DNA of 64,000 nt from Chitinophagaceae bacterium (GCA_947474435.1 CANJII010000003.1:62001-126000); one strand, 5' to 3'. Shown: positions 31,063-41,073, counted from the stretch's first letter. Translations and numbers: made by a program. The notes: generated from the sequence alone by a model not told the origin.

Positions 31063-34000
31063 CTATTTTTTTTGTTTGAGAATAATTTTTATTGGAAAAT
31101 CATTGACCTCAACCACCTCTGCATCTGATAATTGCTCTACCATTTGCAAATCATCCGCTAAAATTTCGGCGCAAATATAATTTTTAAAATGATGTATGGT
31201 AGCGTTTATAAAATCTTGTTTTTCAATGGTTAATTCTACTCGGTCGGTAATATTAAAACCACCCTCTTTTCGCATTTTTTGCAGTTTATTTACCAATTCG
31301 CGGGCATTGCCCTCTTCCTGTAATTCATCAGTAATTGTTATATCCAGAGCAATGGTTAATTCGTTTTTATTGGTCACTTGCCATCCCGGAATGTCTTCCG
31401 AAATAATTTCAACTTCTTCTAAAAGCACTTCGACAAGCTCAGTATCAATTGTAATTTGAATGTATTTGTTCTTTTCCAGCTCAGCTATTTGATTTTGACT
31501 GAAAACGGCAATTATATCGGCTGCGGCTTTCATTTTCTTTCCAAGTTTCTGACCAAGCAATTTGAAATTTGCTTTCGCTTTTTTCTTTATCACTCCTTCC
31601 GTTTCGATAATGAATTCAATTTCCTTCACATTCACTTCCGAAAGTATCAGGTCTTTTACGGCTTCCACCTGAGATTGAAAATTTTCATTTAAAACCGGAA
31701 TCATTATTTTATTGAGTGGCTGTCGAACCTTGATATTTACTTTTTTGCGAAGCGATAGCACTAATGATGAAATATCCTGTGCAATCTGCATTCGCTCTTC
31801 CAATGATTTATCAATTTCATTTTCATTAACAACCGGCCAATCACTTATGTGAACTGATTCTGAATTTTCCTTTTTGCTTACCAGATTCAAATCGCGAAAC
31901 AATTTATCGGCGAAAAACGGCGAGACAGGAGCCATAAGTTTTGAAATGGTGAGCAGGCAGGTATAAAGAGTTTGATAAGCAGCAATTTTATCTTCAGTGT
32001 ATTCGCCTTTCCAAAACCGTCGGCGGCACAACCGTACATACCAGTTACTCAGATGTTCATCTACAAATTCCTGAATGGTTCGTGCGGCATGAGTTGGTTC
32101 GTAATTATCAAAATCATTCTGAACAGTTTTTACCAGACTATTCAGCAATGAAATTATCCATTGGTCTATTTCCGGTCTTTTGTTCAGTGGAACTTCATTT
32201 TCTTTATATATGAATTTATCGATGTTGGCATAAACCGCGAAAAAATTGTAGGTATTATATAGCGTACCAAAAAATTTCCGTTTTACTTCATCAATTCCGG
32301 CAATGTCAAATTTCAGATTATCCCACGGTTGCGAATTTGAAATCATGTACCAGCGTGTAGCATCCGCTCCGTATTTATCTAAAGTTTCAAACGGGTCAAC
32401 GGAATTGCCCAATCGCTTTGACATTTTATTTCCACTCTTATCGAGCACTAATCCGTTGCTCACTACATTTTTATATGCAACAGAATCGTACAACAAAGTT
32501 GCTAGTGCATGCAATGTGAAAAACCAACCACGGGTTTGGTCAACTCCTTCGGCAATAAAATCTGCTGGAAAATTTTTGGCAAATAAATCTTTGTTCTCAA
32601 AAGGGAAATGCCATTGGGCATAAGGCATAGCGCCGCTATCGAACCAAACATCAACCAAATCAGGAGTACGCGAAAGTTTTTTTCCTGATTTAGAAATCAG
32701 AAATATTCTATCAATGAACGGACGATGTAAGTCTTTCAGGTTTTCAGAAATGCTTTGAGCATCGTATTTCAAATTAAACAGTTTTGCATTTTGAGAAGAA
32801 AGTTTTATCTGCTCTTTCAATTCTTCAATTGAACCAATGCAAACCACTTCACTATCGTCTTCTGATTTCCAGAGTGGAAGTGGTGTTCCCCAAAATCGTG
32901 ATCGCGATAAATTCCAATCCTGCAAATTCTCCAACCAGTTTCCGAACCGGCCTGTGCCTGTTGATTCAGGTTTCCAGTTGATGGAATTATTCAACTGCAT
33001 CATTCGCTCTTTCGCAGCAGTTGTTTTTACAAACCACGAATCGAGCGGATAATAAATTACAGGTTTATCAGTGCGCCAGCAATGCGGATAATTATGTTCG
33101 TACTTCTCAACTTTAAAAGCTTTGTTTTCTTTTTTCAGTTTAATACATATAAGTACATCAGGCGATTCATACTTCGCATCATCTTTATAATTCTTCACAT
33201 ACATTCCTGAAAACTCACCTACACCATCAATAAATTTTCCTTGCTTGTCAACGAGTGTGAGCGACCCGAGTCCGTATTTTTTTGCCATCCGAAAATCATC
33301 AGAACCAAAACTCGGAGCGGTGTGAACAATTCCGGTTCCATCTTCAGTAGTGACAAAATCACCTAAAACAACAACCCCTCCAGCCTCCCCAAAGAAAAGG
33401 AGTTGGCCGTTGCGTTCAACCATTTTATTTGCTTCGAATGGTATAAGCTGTTCGTAGTGAATTCCTTCTAAATCTTTTCCTTTGAAAGTTGAAATTATTT
33501 TCCAGGGCAATTCCTTTTTGCCCGCTTCAAATTTCATTTCAGCATTTTCGAAATTGTTATCGAAATATTTTCCTATTAATGTTTTTGCAAGAATGACATT
33601 GATTGGAATGGCTGTATATGGATTGAAAGTTTGAACCAAACTATATTCAATTTCCCCACCAATTGTCAATGCAGTGTTTGATGGAAGTGTCCATGGTGTT
33701 GTTGTCCACGCAAGAAAATAAACGGGAACATCATCACGAAAAAGAAATTTTGATTTTTCATCATTCACCACTTTGAATTGTGCAACCACAGTTGTGTCCT
33801 TCACCAAACGATAACAACCAGGCTGATTTAATTCATGGGTGCTTAATCCGGTTCCTGCTGCTGGTGAATATGGTTGAATGGTATATCCTTCGTACAATAA
33901 TCCCTTATCAAATAATTGTTTCAGCGCCCACCAAAGTGTTTCGATGTAATTATTTTCGTAAGTGATGTATGGATTTTTCAAGTCAACCCAGTAACCCATT

Positions 34001-34413
34001 TTATGAGTGAGTTTTTCCCACGCATCTTGATATTTTAAAACTTCGCGACGGCATTCGGCATTGTATTCTTCAATCGAAATTTTTTTTCCGATGTCTTCCT
34101 TCGTGATGCCTAAATTTTTTTCAACACTTAATTCAACAGGTAAACCGTGTGTATCCCAACCGCTTTTTCTGTTTACCTGAAAACCTCTTTGTGTTTTGTA
34201 TCGGCAGAATAAATCTTTAATAGCCCGTCCCATCACATGATGAATGCCGGGCATTCCATTGGCCGAAGGCGGACCTTCATAAAAAACAAAGGGGGTTTTT
34301 CCTTCGCGGGTTGAAATACTTTTCTCAAAAATTTTTTCGTCCACCCAGAATTTTCCCACCTCATTTTCCAATGAAGGCAGGTCGAGTGATTTATATTCGT
34401 TGTAGGCGCTCAT
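31063..34413 (-). CDS. ileS: Isoleucyl-tRNA synthetase
   Basis: 1116 aa; GPPSANGMPGIHHVMGRAIKD (HIGH-type), KMSKRLGN (KMSKS), DLVDVWFDSGAMPYAQWH. Confidence 0.98.
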   Translation of the reverse strand: MSAYNEYKSLDLPSLENEVGKFWVDEKIFEKSISTREGKTPFVFYEGPPSANGMPGIHHVMGRAIKDLFCRYKTQRGFQVNRKSGWDTHGLPVELSVEKNLGITKEDIGKKISIEEYNAECRREVLKYQDAWEKLTHKMGYWVDLKNPYITYENNYIETLWWALKQLFDKGLLYEGYTIQPYSPAAGTGLSTHELNQPGCYRLVKDTTVVAQFKVVNDEKSKFLFRDDVPVYFLAWTTTPWTLPSNTALTIGGEIEYSLVQTFNPYTAIPINVILAKTLIGKYFDNNFENAEMKFEAGKKELPWKIISTFKGKDLEGIHYEQLIPFEANKMVERNGQLLFFGEAGGVVVLGDFVTTEDGTGIVHTAPSFGSDDFRMAKKYGLGSLTLVDKQGKFIDGVGEFSGMYVKNYKDDAKYESPDVLICIKLKKENKAFKVEKYEHNYPHCWRTDKPVIYYPLDSWFVKTTAAKERMMQLNNSINWKPESTGTGRFGNWLENLQDWNLSRSRFWGTPLPLWKSEDDSEVVCIGSIEELKEQIKLSSQNAKLFNLKYDAQSISENLKDLHRPFIDRIFLISKSGKKLSRTPDLVDVWFDSGAMPYAQWHFPFENKDLFAKNFPADFIAEGVDQTRGWFFTLHALATLLYDSVAYKNVVSNGLVLDKSGNKMSKRLGNSVDPFETLDKYGADATRWYMISNSQPWDNLKFDIAGIDEVKRKFFGTLYNTYNFFAVYANIDKFIYKENEVPLNKRPEIDQWIISLLNSLVKTVQNDFDNYEPTHAARTIQEFVDEHLSNWYVRLCRRRFWKGEYTEDKIAAYQTLYTCLLTISKLMAPVSPFFADKLFRDLNLVSKKENSESVHISDWPVVNENEIDKSLEERMQIAQDISSLVLSLRKKVNIKVRQPLNKIMIPVLNENFQSQVEAVKDLILSEVNVKEIEFIIETEGVIKKKAKANFKLLGQKLGKKMKAAADIIAVFSQNQIAELEKNKYIQITIDTELVEVLLEEVEIISEDIPGWQVTNKNELTIALDITITDELQEEGNARELVNKLQKMRKEGGFNITDRVELTIEKQDFINATIHHFKNYICAEILADDLQMVEQLSDAEVVEVNDFPIKIILKQKK
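31426..31447. repeat. CACTTCGACAAGCTCAGTATCA, repeat-like sequence inside ileS
   Basis: Near-match to the 25703-25725 arm; read in frame on the minus strand as DTELVEV. Confidence 0.55.
33370..33407. repeat. Palindromic-repeat-like segment inside ileS (AACAACCCCTCCAGCCTCCCCAAAGAAAAGGAGTTGG)
   Basis: Similar layout to the 13824-13860 repeat (CAACCCCTcc...CCAAAGaaaAGGAG); encodes GQLLFFGEAGGVVV on the minus strand. Confidence 0.5.
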
Positions 34414-34502
34414 AATTCGGGCGCAATATTCGGAAAAAGAATTTTAAGAAGGAGTTTTTATAATGAAACCATTTGTTAATTTTATCAAAATTTTTAATCC
34501 CC

Positions 34503-35519
34503 ATGAAAAAATCAATTACATTTTTAGGTTTAGTTTTTCTTTTAATAAATTATCAGAATTCCTATAGTCAGGTAGCAAAAACCCCTTTGCTTGAAGAGTT
34601 TACAAGCAGCACTTGCGGTCCTTGTGCAGCAAACAATCCAACCTTTGATGCAATGTGTGATGCCCATGCCGGAAATTTTGTTTGTGTTAAATATCAAATG
34701 AATTGGCCTGGAAGCGGCGATATTTATTATAATTCTGATGGAAGTATAAGAAGAAACGCTTATGCAGTAACCGGAATACCTGAATTGGCGGTTAATGGTA
34801 CTGTTCAGGCTACACAACCTGCAGGATATATATCTTCAGATTTAACGGCTGATCAAAATTTAACCACTAATTTAATAATTGATGCGCAGTTTACTTTGGA
34901 TGATTCAATGCTTACTGTTTTTGGTGAGTTACATTCTCAACAGGATTATACCGGAACAATTCGCCGATACATTGCAATAGTTGAAAGGCATACCTATGAC
35001 AATGCAAGTAGTAATGGTGAAACTGAATTTTCATATGTTGAGCAAAAAATGCTTCCGAATGGAGCAGGTGCTTACACGACCGGACTTATAAACGGAGCAG
35101 AAATTCCATTCACCCAAACTATTAATCTAAATTCAATAGCTAATATTGAAGACAAGAACAATTTGATGTTTGCAGTTTGGGTGCAGAGTTCCACAACCAA
35201 GGAAGTACTGCAATCAACATGGGCTACTTTTCCTTCCGGCATTCAGGAGCCAACTGTAACAGCAAGCGGAATTGTAAAACTTTTTCCAAACCCGTCTTCC
35301 GGTCAGGCAACTATTGATTATCAATTACAGGATAATTCTTATGTATCAATGAAAATTATTAATGCCGTTGGTCAGATTGTTGGAGAAAAAAATATTGGGA
35401 ATATCGCATATGGACTTCATCAGGAAACAATAAATACTGTTAATTTAACAGAAGGAATTTATTTCATTGATTTACAAATCGGGGATAATCATTATCGTCA
35501 GCCACTGATGGTTCAGTAA
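34503..35519 (+). CDS. Omp28-like secreted protein with T9SS type A C-terminal sorting domain
   Basis: Signal peptide MKKSITFLGLVFLLINYQNSYSQ; LLEEFTSSTCGPCAANNPTFDAM; C-term LFPNPSSGQATIDY...GLHQETINTVNLTEGIYFIDLQIGDNHYRQPLMVQ. Confidence 0.9.
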   Translation: MKKSITFLGLVFLLINYQNSYSQVAKTPLLEEFTSSTCGPCAANNPTFDAMCDAHAGNFVCVKYQMNWPGSGDIYYNSDGSIRRNAYAVTGIPELAVNGTVQATQPAGYISSDLTADQNLTTNLIIDAQFTLDDSMLTVFGELHSQQDYTGTIRRYIAIVERHTYDNASSNGETEFSYVEQKMLPNGAGAYTTGLINGAEIPFTQTINLNSIANIEDKNNLMFAVWVQSSTTKEVLQSTWATFPSGIQEPTVTASGIVKLFPNPSSGQATIDYQLQDNSYVSMKIINAVGQIVGEKNIGNIAYGLHQETINTVNLTEGIYFIDLQIGDNHYRQPLMVQ

Positions 35520-35534
35520 AAAAATTAGAGAGAA

Positions 35535-35573
35535 TAAAAAAGGGAGCGGTTTACTTAACCGCTCCCTTTTTTA
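35535..35573 (+). terminator. Rho-independent terminator
   Basis: AAAAAAGGGAGCGGTT-TACTT-AACCGCTCCCTTTTTT, perfect stem, 15 nt after the stop. Confidence 0.93.
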
Positions 35574-35865
35574 TTAAAATCTCTCTGTTAAATTTATTTG
35601 ATCATGGACAATGCATGATATTTCTAAATTTGCTTCTTCTAACAGCCATGCCAGGTAAAAAAATTTGAAAACGCATTTTCAGTAAAATAGTTAATGAAAA
35701 TTTCATTGTTAAAAAAAGACACGAAAAGCTTTTTTTATGATTTTCAAAACAGAGTTGGAAATAGAATTGAATTCTATGGAATCTGGGATAAGCTTATGAC
35801 GAAAAATTAAATTGTTACTTCACAAGTGAAAAGTAAAGTTGGAACCAATAGAAAGCTGAACATAA

Positions 35866-36291
35866 ATGATAAAGCAGTATAAAAATATTTTTTCTGTGAC
35901 CTCCATCCGAAATTTATTATTGGCAGTTATAATTCTCTTTACTTCCTGTACTCAATTCTGGTTTGGTGGCATTCAGGATCAGGCTGATGAGCTGGTGATT
36001 CAGTTTTATTCGCACGATAAAAACAAACCTGATCCTGCTCCAATTGACATCACGGATAAAAACACCATCGATAAAATTTCAGCATACATTGAAAAAACAG
36101 AACCTGAAAAAAAAGATTGCGGTTACGATGGAGTTTTAAAATATAAATCGAAAGGCAAGGATTTACTGGATGTGGAATTTGCTATTGCTGATACTTGTAA
36201 TTATGTGGCCTTCGTTCTAAATAGTAATGTGAACTACAGAAAACTGAATGCTGAAGGTGTAAAGTATCTGAAAGATTTGAATCAATATTAA
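35866..36291 (+). CDS. Hypothetical lipoprotein
   Basis: 141 aa, lipobox-like LLLAVIILFTSC. Confidence 0.7.
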   Translation: MIKQYKNIFSVTSIRNLLLAVIILFTSCTQFWFGGIQDQADELVIQFYSHDKNKPDPAPIDITDKNTIDKISAYIEKTEPEKKDCGYDGVLKYKSKGKDLLDVEFAIADTCNYVAFVLNSNVNYRKLNAEGVKYLKDLNQY

Positions 36292-36293
36292 TC

Positions 36294-36926
36294 ATGAAAG
36301 ATTTAAGAGAAAATTATTCGAAAGGAGAATTGCTGGAAACAATGATTGACAAAAATCCAATCGTTCAGTTTCAGCAGTGGTTTGATGAAGCGGTGAAAGA
36401 AAAAATTCCGGAACCAAATGCATTTATACTTTCAACTGCCATGGTTGATTTTAAACCATCAGCAAGAGTGATGTTATTGAAAGGAGTAGAAAATAATTCG
36501 TTTGTTTTTTTCACCAACTACGAAAGCCGCAAGGGAAAAGAACTCACATGGAACCCGTATGCGGCAATGGTTTTTTTGTGGTTGCCAATGCAGCGACAAA
36601 TCAGGATTGAAGGACGGGTAGAAAAAATTTCAACAGAAGAATCACAAAATTATTTTCGCTCCCGCCCGCGCGAAAGTCAGTTGGGTGCATGGTGTTCTGC
36701 TCAAAGTTCTGTTTTAAAAAACAGAAGTGAACTGGATAATAAATATGCTGATCTCGAAAAAAAATATGAGGGAAAAGAAATTCCAAAACCACCATACTGG
36801 GGCGGCTTTAAAGTAATTCCATCGTCAATAGAATTGTGGCAGGGAAGAGCCTCGCGCCTGCATGATCGCCTGCGATATACTTTTATGAATGAAGGTGATT
36901 GGAAGTTGGAGCGTTTATCTCCATAA
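36294..36926 (+). CDS. pdxH: Pyridoxamine 5'-phosphate oxidase
   Basis: SARVMLLKGVENNSFVFFTNYESRKGKEL, RIEGRVEKIS, SRPRESQLGAWCSAQSS, ELWQGRASRLHDRLRYTF...WKLERLSP. Confidence 0.96.
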   Translation: MKDLRENYSKGELLETMIDKNPIVQFQQWFDEAVKEKIPEPNAFILSTAMVDFKPSARVMLLKGVENNSFVFFTNYESRKGKELTWNPYAAMVFLWLPMQRQIRIEGRVEKISTEESQNYFRSRPRESQLGAWCSAQSSVLKNRSELDNKYADLEKKYEGKEIPKPPYWGGFKVIPSSIELWQGRASRLHDRLRYTFMNEGDWKLERLSP

Positions 36927-36927
36927 A

Positions 36928-36963
36928 ATAAAAACCCCTAAAGTATTTTCTTCAGGGGCTTCA
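36928..36963 (-). terminator. Terminator hairpin downstream of the bTHX-like gene (possibly bidirectional with pdxH)
   Basis: AAAAACCCCTAAAG...CTTCAGGGGCTT; T-run on the minus strand. Confidence 0.75.
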
Positions 36964-36970
36964 ATTGATA

Positions 36971-37171
36971 TTATTCAGCTTTCTTTTTTGCAGCAGCTTT
37001 TTTAGGAGCAGCAACTTTTTTTGGTGCAGCAGCAGGTGCAGCAGTTTTCTTGGCAGCAGCAGGTGCAGCAGTTTTTGCAGCAGCAGATTTCACTGCTTTT
37101 TGTGGTCGGCTAATTCCGTATGAACCTTTGAAGCGCTTTCCTTTTGCTGTTCTTTTATCTCCTCTTCCCAT
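36971..37171 (-). CDS. bTHX (30S THX)-like ribosomal protein with Ala/Lys-rich C-terminal tail
   Basis: MGRGDKRTAKGKRFKGSYGISRPQK matches the Thx core; followed by about 40 aa of A/K/P repeats. Confidence 0.82.
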   Translation of the reverse strand: MGRGDKRTAKGKRFKGSYGISRPQKAVKSAAAKTAAPAAAKKTAAPAAAPKKVAAPKKAAAKKKAE

Positions 37172-37256
37172 AATTATTTTTTTAAATTGTTTTTTTATTG
37201 GTGCGCAAACTTAACTGAAATAACGCACTCTCAAAAGTCATTCATAAAATCAGATT

Positions 37257-37300
37257 GCTATAAAAGAAAAGAAGCAAGACAATGTGCCTTGCTTCCTTTC
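37257..37300 (-). terminator. Terminator downstream of HU gene
   Basis: GAAGCAAG (37271-37278) / CTTGCTTC (37288-37295), followed on the minus strand by TTTTCTTTTA. Confidence 0.75.
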
Positions 37301-37321
37301 CTGGTTTTGGTTTAGATTTTA

Positions 37322-37594
37322 TTATCTCACTTTGGTAGCGAACTCTTTTCCGGCTTTAAATTTCACTACTTTTTTCGCTGCAATTTTTATTGCCTTTCCG
37401 GTTTGCGGATTGCGACCCATGCGTGCTGAGCGTTTGTTCACCGAGAATGTACCGAAGCCAACCAAGGTCAGCTTATCGCCTTTCTTTAATGAAGTCATAG
37501 TAGTGCCGATGAATGCATTCAATGCAGCACCTGCCTGTGTCTTGTTGATCTTCGCTTCTGCGCTGATCTTGTTAATTAAATCTCCTTTGTTCAT
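37322..37594 (-). CDS. hup: HU-family DNA-binding protein
   Basis: [71 protein letters not shown]. Confidence 0.97.
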   Translation of the reverse strand: MNKGDLINKISAEAKINKTQAGAALNAFIGTTMTSLKKGDKLTLVGFGTFSVNKRSARMGRNPQTGKAIKIAAKKVVKFKAGKEFATKVR

Positions 37595-37987
37595 GATTAA
37601 AAATTTTGGGTGATTAAAAATTTACCCTTTAAATGTAAAATAGTTTTCGGTTTTTCAAATGATTATTTTATAAGCATTCGCTGTAAACCCCTCTGGCTGT
37701 GGATAACAGCGGAGTGCTTGTTTTATCGATTTGTACAATCGGTCGTGTTTCAAATAAATTAAAAATTAGAAATAAGAAATTTAATATCCATTCATCCCTT
37801 AAAGTTCAATGCCTGCAAGAGTTTCGAAGAATTATAAATTTTTACTCTTTAGAAATTGTAACAGAAACAGGTTCATGGAACTATTATTGATTGCAATACA
37901 TTAACAATATGCATCGTTATCAACAGAAATTTTTTAAGCACAGAAACTTTCTATTTTTGAATCGTAACAGAATAAAAAAATAACAGC

Positions 37988-38179
37988 ATGCCCATCATAA
38001 AAAAACAACGCAGACTATTTTGGTTACTCATTATCATTTTCATGAGTTCAGAATTTATTGCATGCAGTCCAAAGACTACTTGTCCTGCTTATATGAATGG
38101 CGCAGTAACCGGAACCAGTGGTTCGTCAGCAAAAGGCAAACCGCTCTGGCCTAAGAATATGAAGAAGCAGAAAAATTAA
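37988..38179 (+). CDS. Small lipoprotein-like protein
   Basis: 63 aa; lipobox-like SSEFIAC then CPAYMNGA...KGKPLWPKNMKKQKN, a pattern I associate with short Bacteroidota proteins. Confidence 0.6.
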   Translation: MPIIKKQRRLFWLLIIIFMSSEFIACSPKTTCPAYMNGAVTGTSGSSAKGKPLWPKNMKKQKN

Positions 38180-38270
38180 TTTGATAAAATATAATTGAAA
38201 AATATTTCAATGAATTTATAAAGAATAAATCGAGCTCATCAAAATTTATACTTTATCATTTATAATATTC

Positions 38271-40385
38271 TTAAGAAATTTTGCTCCATCCACCTTTTCG
38301 TTGTTGCTGATTCAACAGAAATGTAGCGAGCGATTGATGTTCGGGTAATTGCAGATGGTCATCTTTTTCTAAAATAATTTCTGCTTCTGTTCTTGCAGCC
38401 AGCAATATTTTTTTATCGTGCACCAAATCTGCAATCCGCAAATTCAATATTCCGCTTTGTTGTGTTCCTTCCAAATCGCCGGGACCGCGGAGTTCCATAT
38501 CCACTTCGGCTATTTTAAATCCATCAGTTGTTTCCACCATGGTTTGCATTCGTTTGCGCGCAACCTGATTTAATTTCCGTTCAGTCATTAAAACACAATA
38601 CGATTGGTCGGCGCCTCTTCCTACTCTTCCTCGCAATTGATGCAATTGCGATAAGCCAAACCGTTCAGCACTTTCAATCACCATCACACTTGCATTCGGA
38701 ATATTCACTCCTACTTCTATTACTGTTGTTGCAATCATGATTTGTGTTTCGCGTTTTATAAAGCGACGCATTTCAAAATCGCGATCTTCGTTTTTCATTT
38801 TACCATGCACAATACTCACAGCAAATTGAGGCAATGGAAATTCGCGAGATATACTTTCAAATCCATCCATTAAATACTTGTAATCTAGTTTCTCTGATTC
38901 TTCAATGAGCGGATACACCACATAAATCTGTCGGTCCTTCATTATTTGTTCGCGCATGAAACCGAATACTCGCATGCGCGCACTGTCGTCGTAGTGAACA
39001 GTTTTAATAGGCTTTCGTCCGGGAGGTAATTCATCAATGACTGATACATCCAAATCACCATACAAAGTCATGGCAAGTGTTCGCGGAATCGGAGTAGCGG
39101 TCATGACTAATATGTGTGGGGGATTATTATTCTTCGTCCACATTTTTCCGCGCTGTTCAACCCCGAACCTATGCTGTTCATCAATAATTACCAAACCCAG
39201 ATTTTTAAACTGAACAGTATCTTCAATTAACGAATGAGTGCCGATGAGCAAATGAATTTCTCCTGATAAAATTCCTTCATGAATTTTTTTTCGCTCCTTT
39301 GTTTTTGTAGATGAGGTAAGCAGGGAAATATTTATTCCTAATCCTTCAACCAATTCTTTAATGGATTGAAAATGTTGTTGGGCTAAAATTTCTGTCGGCA
39401 CCATAAAGCACGATTGCATTCCGTTATCGAGAGCAAGAAGAATAACACTGAGTGCCACAACTGTTTTTCCGCTGCCAACATCACCCTGCAACAACCGATT
39501 CATTTGTTTTCCTGAAACAAGGTCGGATCTTATTTCTTTAATCACTTTTTTCTGCGCATCGGTGAGCGCAAATGGAAGTTTCTCTTTATAAAACCGATTG
39601 AAAAAATCTCCGACTTTATTAAATACAAAACCAACTGAACTTTCTTTGCGTCCGATTTTTACCTGTAATAATTTCAGTTGAATAAAAAATAATTCTTCAA
39701 ACTTCAATCGTTGACGAGCGCGTTCCAATTCATATTCGTTAGATGGAAAATGCACTTGCTGAAATGAATCGTAACGGGAAGGCAAGCGAAATTTTTCTAA
39801 AATATTTTGCGGAATAATTTCTTTAAGGTCAGATGGTGCTACTTGTTGAAAGAGTGTTCGCGTGAGTTTAGAAATTCCTCTGCTATCTAAACTTTTTGCT
39901 TTTAGTTTTTCAGTTGAGGGATAAAATGGTTGCAATATTCCTGCAGGAGATTTTTTTTCGTCTTCAGTAGAAGTGATATCCGGATGAACAATGTTCATTT
40001 TTTTTCCGAACACAGTCGGCTTACCAAACACGATGTATTCTTTTCCTTCCACCAATGATTCCTTCATCCATTTCACTCCGGCAAACCAAACGAGTTCAAT
40101 GCTTCCAGTTTCATCCACCAGATTTGCAATCATTCGCTTCTTGTGTTTATCGCCTGCAACATCAATGTCTTTTAATATTCCTTTCAACTGCACATATTGC
40201 GAAAGCGGATTCACTTCGCGCACTTTATAAATTTTTGTGCGGTCAACATAACGAAACGGTATGTGCATGAGTAAATCGCCGAAGGTGAATATTTCCAATT
40301 CCTTCTTTAAAGTTTCGGCGCGCGAAGGCCCCACTCCTTTCAGATATTCAATTGGTGTTTCGAGTAAATTATATTGGCCGGGCAT
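38271..40385 (-). CDS. recG: ATP-dependent DNA helicase RecG
   Basis: LLQGDVGSGKTVVALSVILLALDNG, IIDEQHRFGVEQRG, MTATPIPRTLAMTLYGDLDVS, LHQLRGRVGRG. Confidence 0.98.
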   Translation of the reverse strand: MPGQYNLLETPIEYLKGVGPSRAETLKKELEIFTFGDLLMHIPFRYVDRTKIYKVREVNPLSQYVQLKGILKDIDVAGDKHKKRMIANLVDETGSIELVWFAGVKWMKESLVEGKEYIVFGKPTVFGKKMNIVHPDITSTEDEKKSPAGILQPFYPSTEKLKAKSLDSRGISKLTRTLFQQVAPSDLKEIIPQNILEKFRLPSRYDSFQQVHFPSNEYELERARQRLKFEELFFIQLKLLQVKIGRKESSVGFVFNKVGDFFNRFYKEKLPFALTDAQKKVIKEIRSDLVSGKQMNRLLQGDVGSGKTVVALSVILLALDNGMQSCFMVPTEILAQQHFQSIKELVEGLGINISLLTSSTKTKERKKIHEGILSGEIHLLIGTHSLIEDTVQFKNLGLVIIDEQHRFGVEQRGKMWTKNNNPPHILVMTATPIPRTLAMTLYGDLDVSVIDELPPGRKPIKTVHYDDSARMRVFGFMREQIMKDRQIYVVYPLIEESEKLDYKYLMDGFESISREFPLPQFAVSIVHGKMKNEDRDFEMRRFIKRETQIMIATTVIEVGVNIPNASVMVIESAERFGLSQLHQLRGRVGRGADQSYCVLMTERKLNQVARKRMQTMVETTDGFKIAEVDMELRGPGDLEGTQQSGILNLRIADLVHDKKILLAARTEAEIILEKDDHLQLPEHQSLATFLLNQQQRKGGWSKIS

Positions 40386-40467
40386 GCATCACTTTCTTCT
40401 TCACAAAGTAAATTGACGAATCACAGAAATAGTTGTGTTGAATAAAAAGGGTTTCAACATTTATAAA

Positions 40468-41073
40468 TTACTTCCACTTCAATGTACTGATCAGGTGCTG
40501 AATATCTTTTTCTACAAAATGAATAACCGGCCCGAGTGAATCAACATTTGGTGTGTTGTTGAAATACAATGAGCCGCGAATAAAATGATTTACACTGTCG
40601 GTTGCAAAGAACTGAATATTGGATGCAGCATTGCCTTCAATGTTGTAATATAAACCATACACATTGTTTTTTGAATTGATAATACTTTCGTCAATACCCG
40701 AGGCTTTCACAGTATGTTTGAATGCAAGCACATGAAAATCTTCAATGAGTTTTGCCAAACCATGATCAGCATTTATTTCTTTATAACTTAAAAAAAGTGC
40801 GCCGTTGAAATCCGGAAAATTCACATTCATCCAGCAGGGATTTTCGGGAACTGTATCTAAAAAAACAGTGTCGCGCGAAATGTTTGCATACACCGGATAC
40901 TCAAATGAGAATGGACAATATTCAGGATTGTATAATTTATAAGCATGTTCAGGAAATGAAATCCGGAAATATCCTTTTGGTTTCGGAGTGTATTCATCAT
41001 TGCATGCAACAATGAAAATCACAGCCAGAAAAATAAAACTATTCGCAACTATTTTTTTTATCTCTATCATCAA
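40468..41073 (-). CDS. gldD: Gliding motility lipoprotein GldD
   Basis: 201 aa; lipobox IVAC, NDEYTPKPKGYFRISFPEHAYKLYNPEYCPFSFEYPVYA; adjacent to gldE. Confidence 0.92.
   Translation of the reverse strand: MMIEIKKIVANSFIFLAVIFIVACNDEYTPKPKGYFRISFPEHAYKLYNPEYCPFSFEYPVYANISRDTVFLDTVPENPCWMNVNFPDFNGALFLSYKEINADHGLAKLIEDFHVLAFKHTVKASGIDESIINSKNNVYGLYYNIEGNAASNIQFFATDSVNHFIRGSLYFNNTPNVDSLGPVIHFVEKDIQHLISTLKWK

Noticed and set aside
30752-31180. 142-aa plus-strand Phe/Arg-rich ORF
   Set aside because: Antisense of the Lys/Ala repeat-coding region of the DksA-like gene; low-complexity artefact
37026-37085. CRISPR-like or VNTR array
   Set aside because: 27-bp duplication is within the coding region of the Ala/Lys tail; not an array
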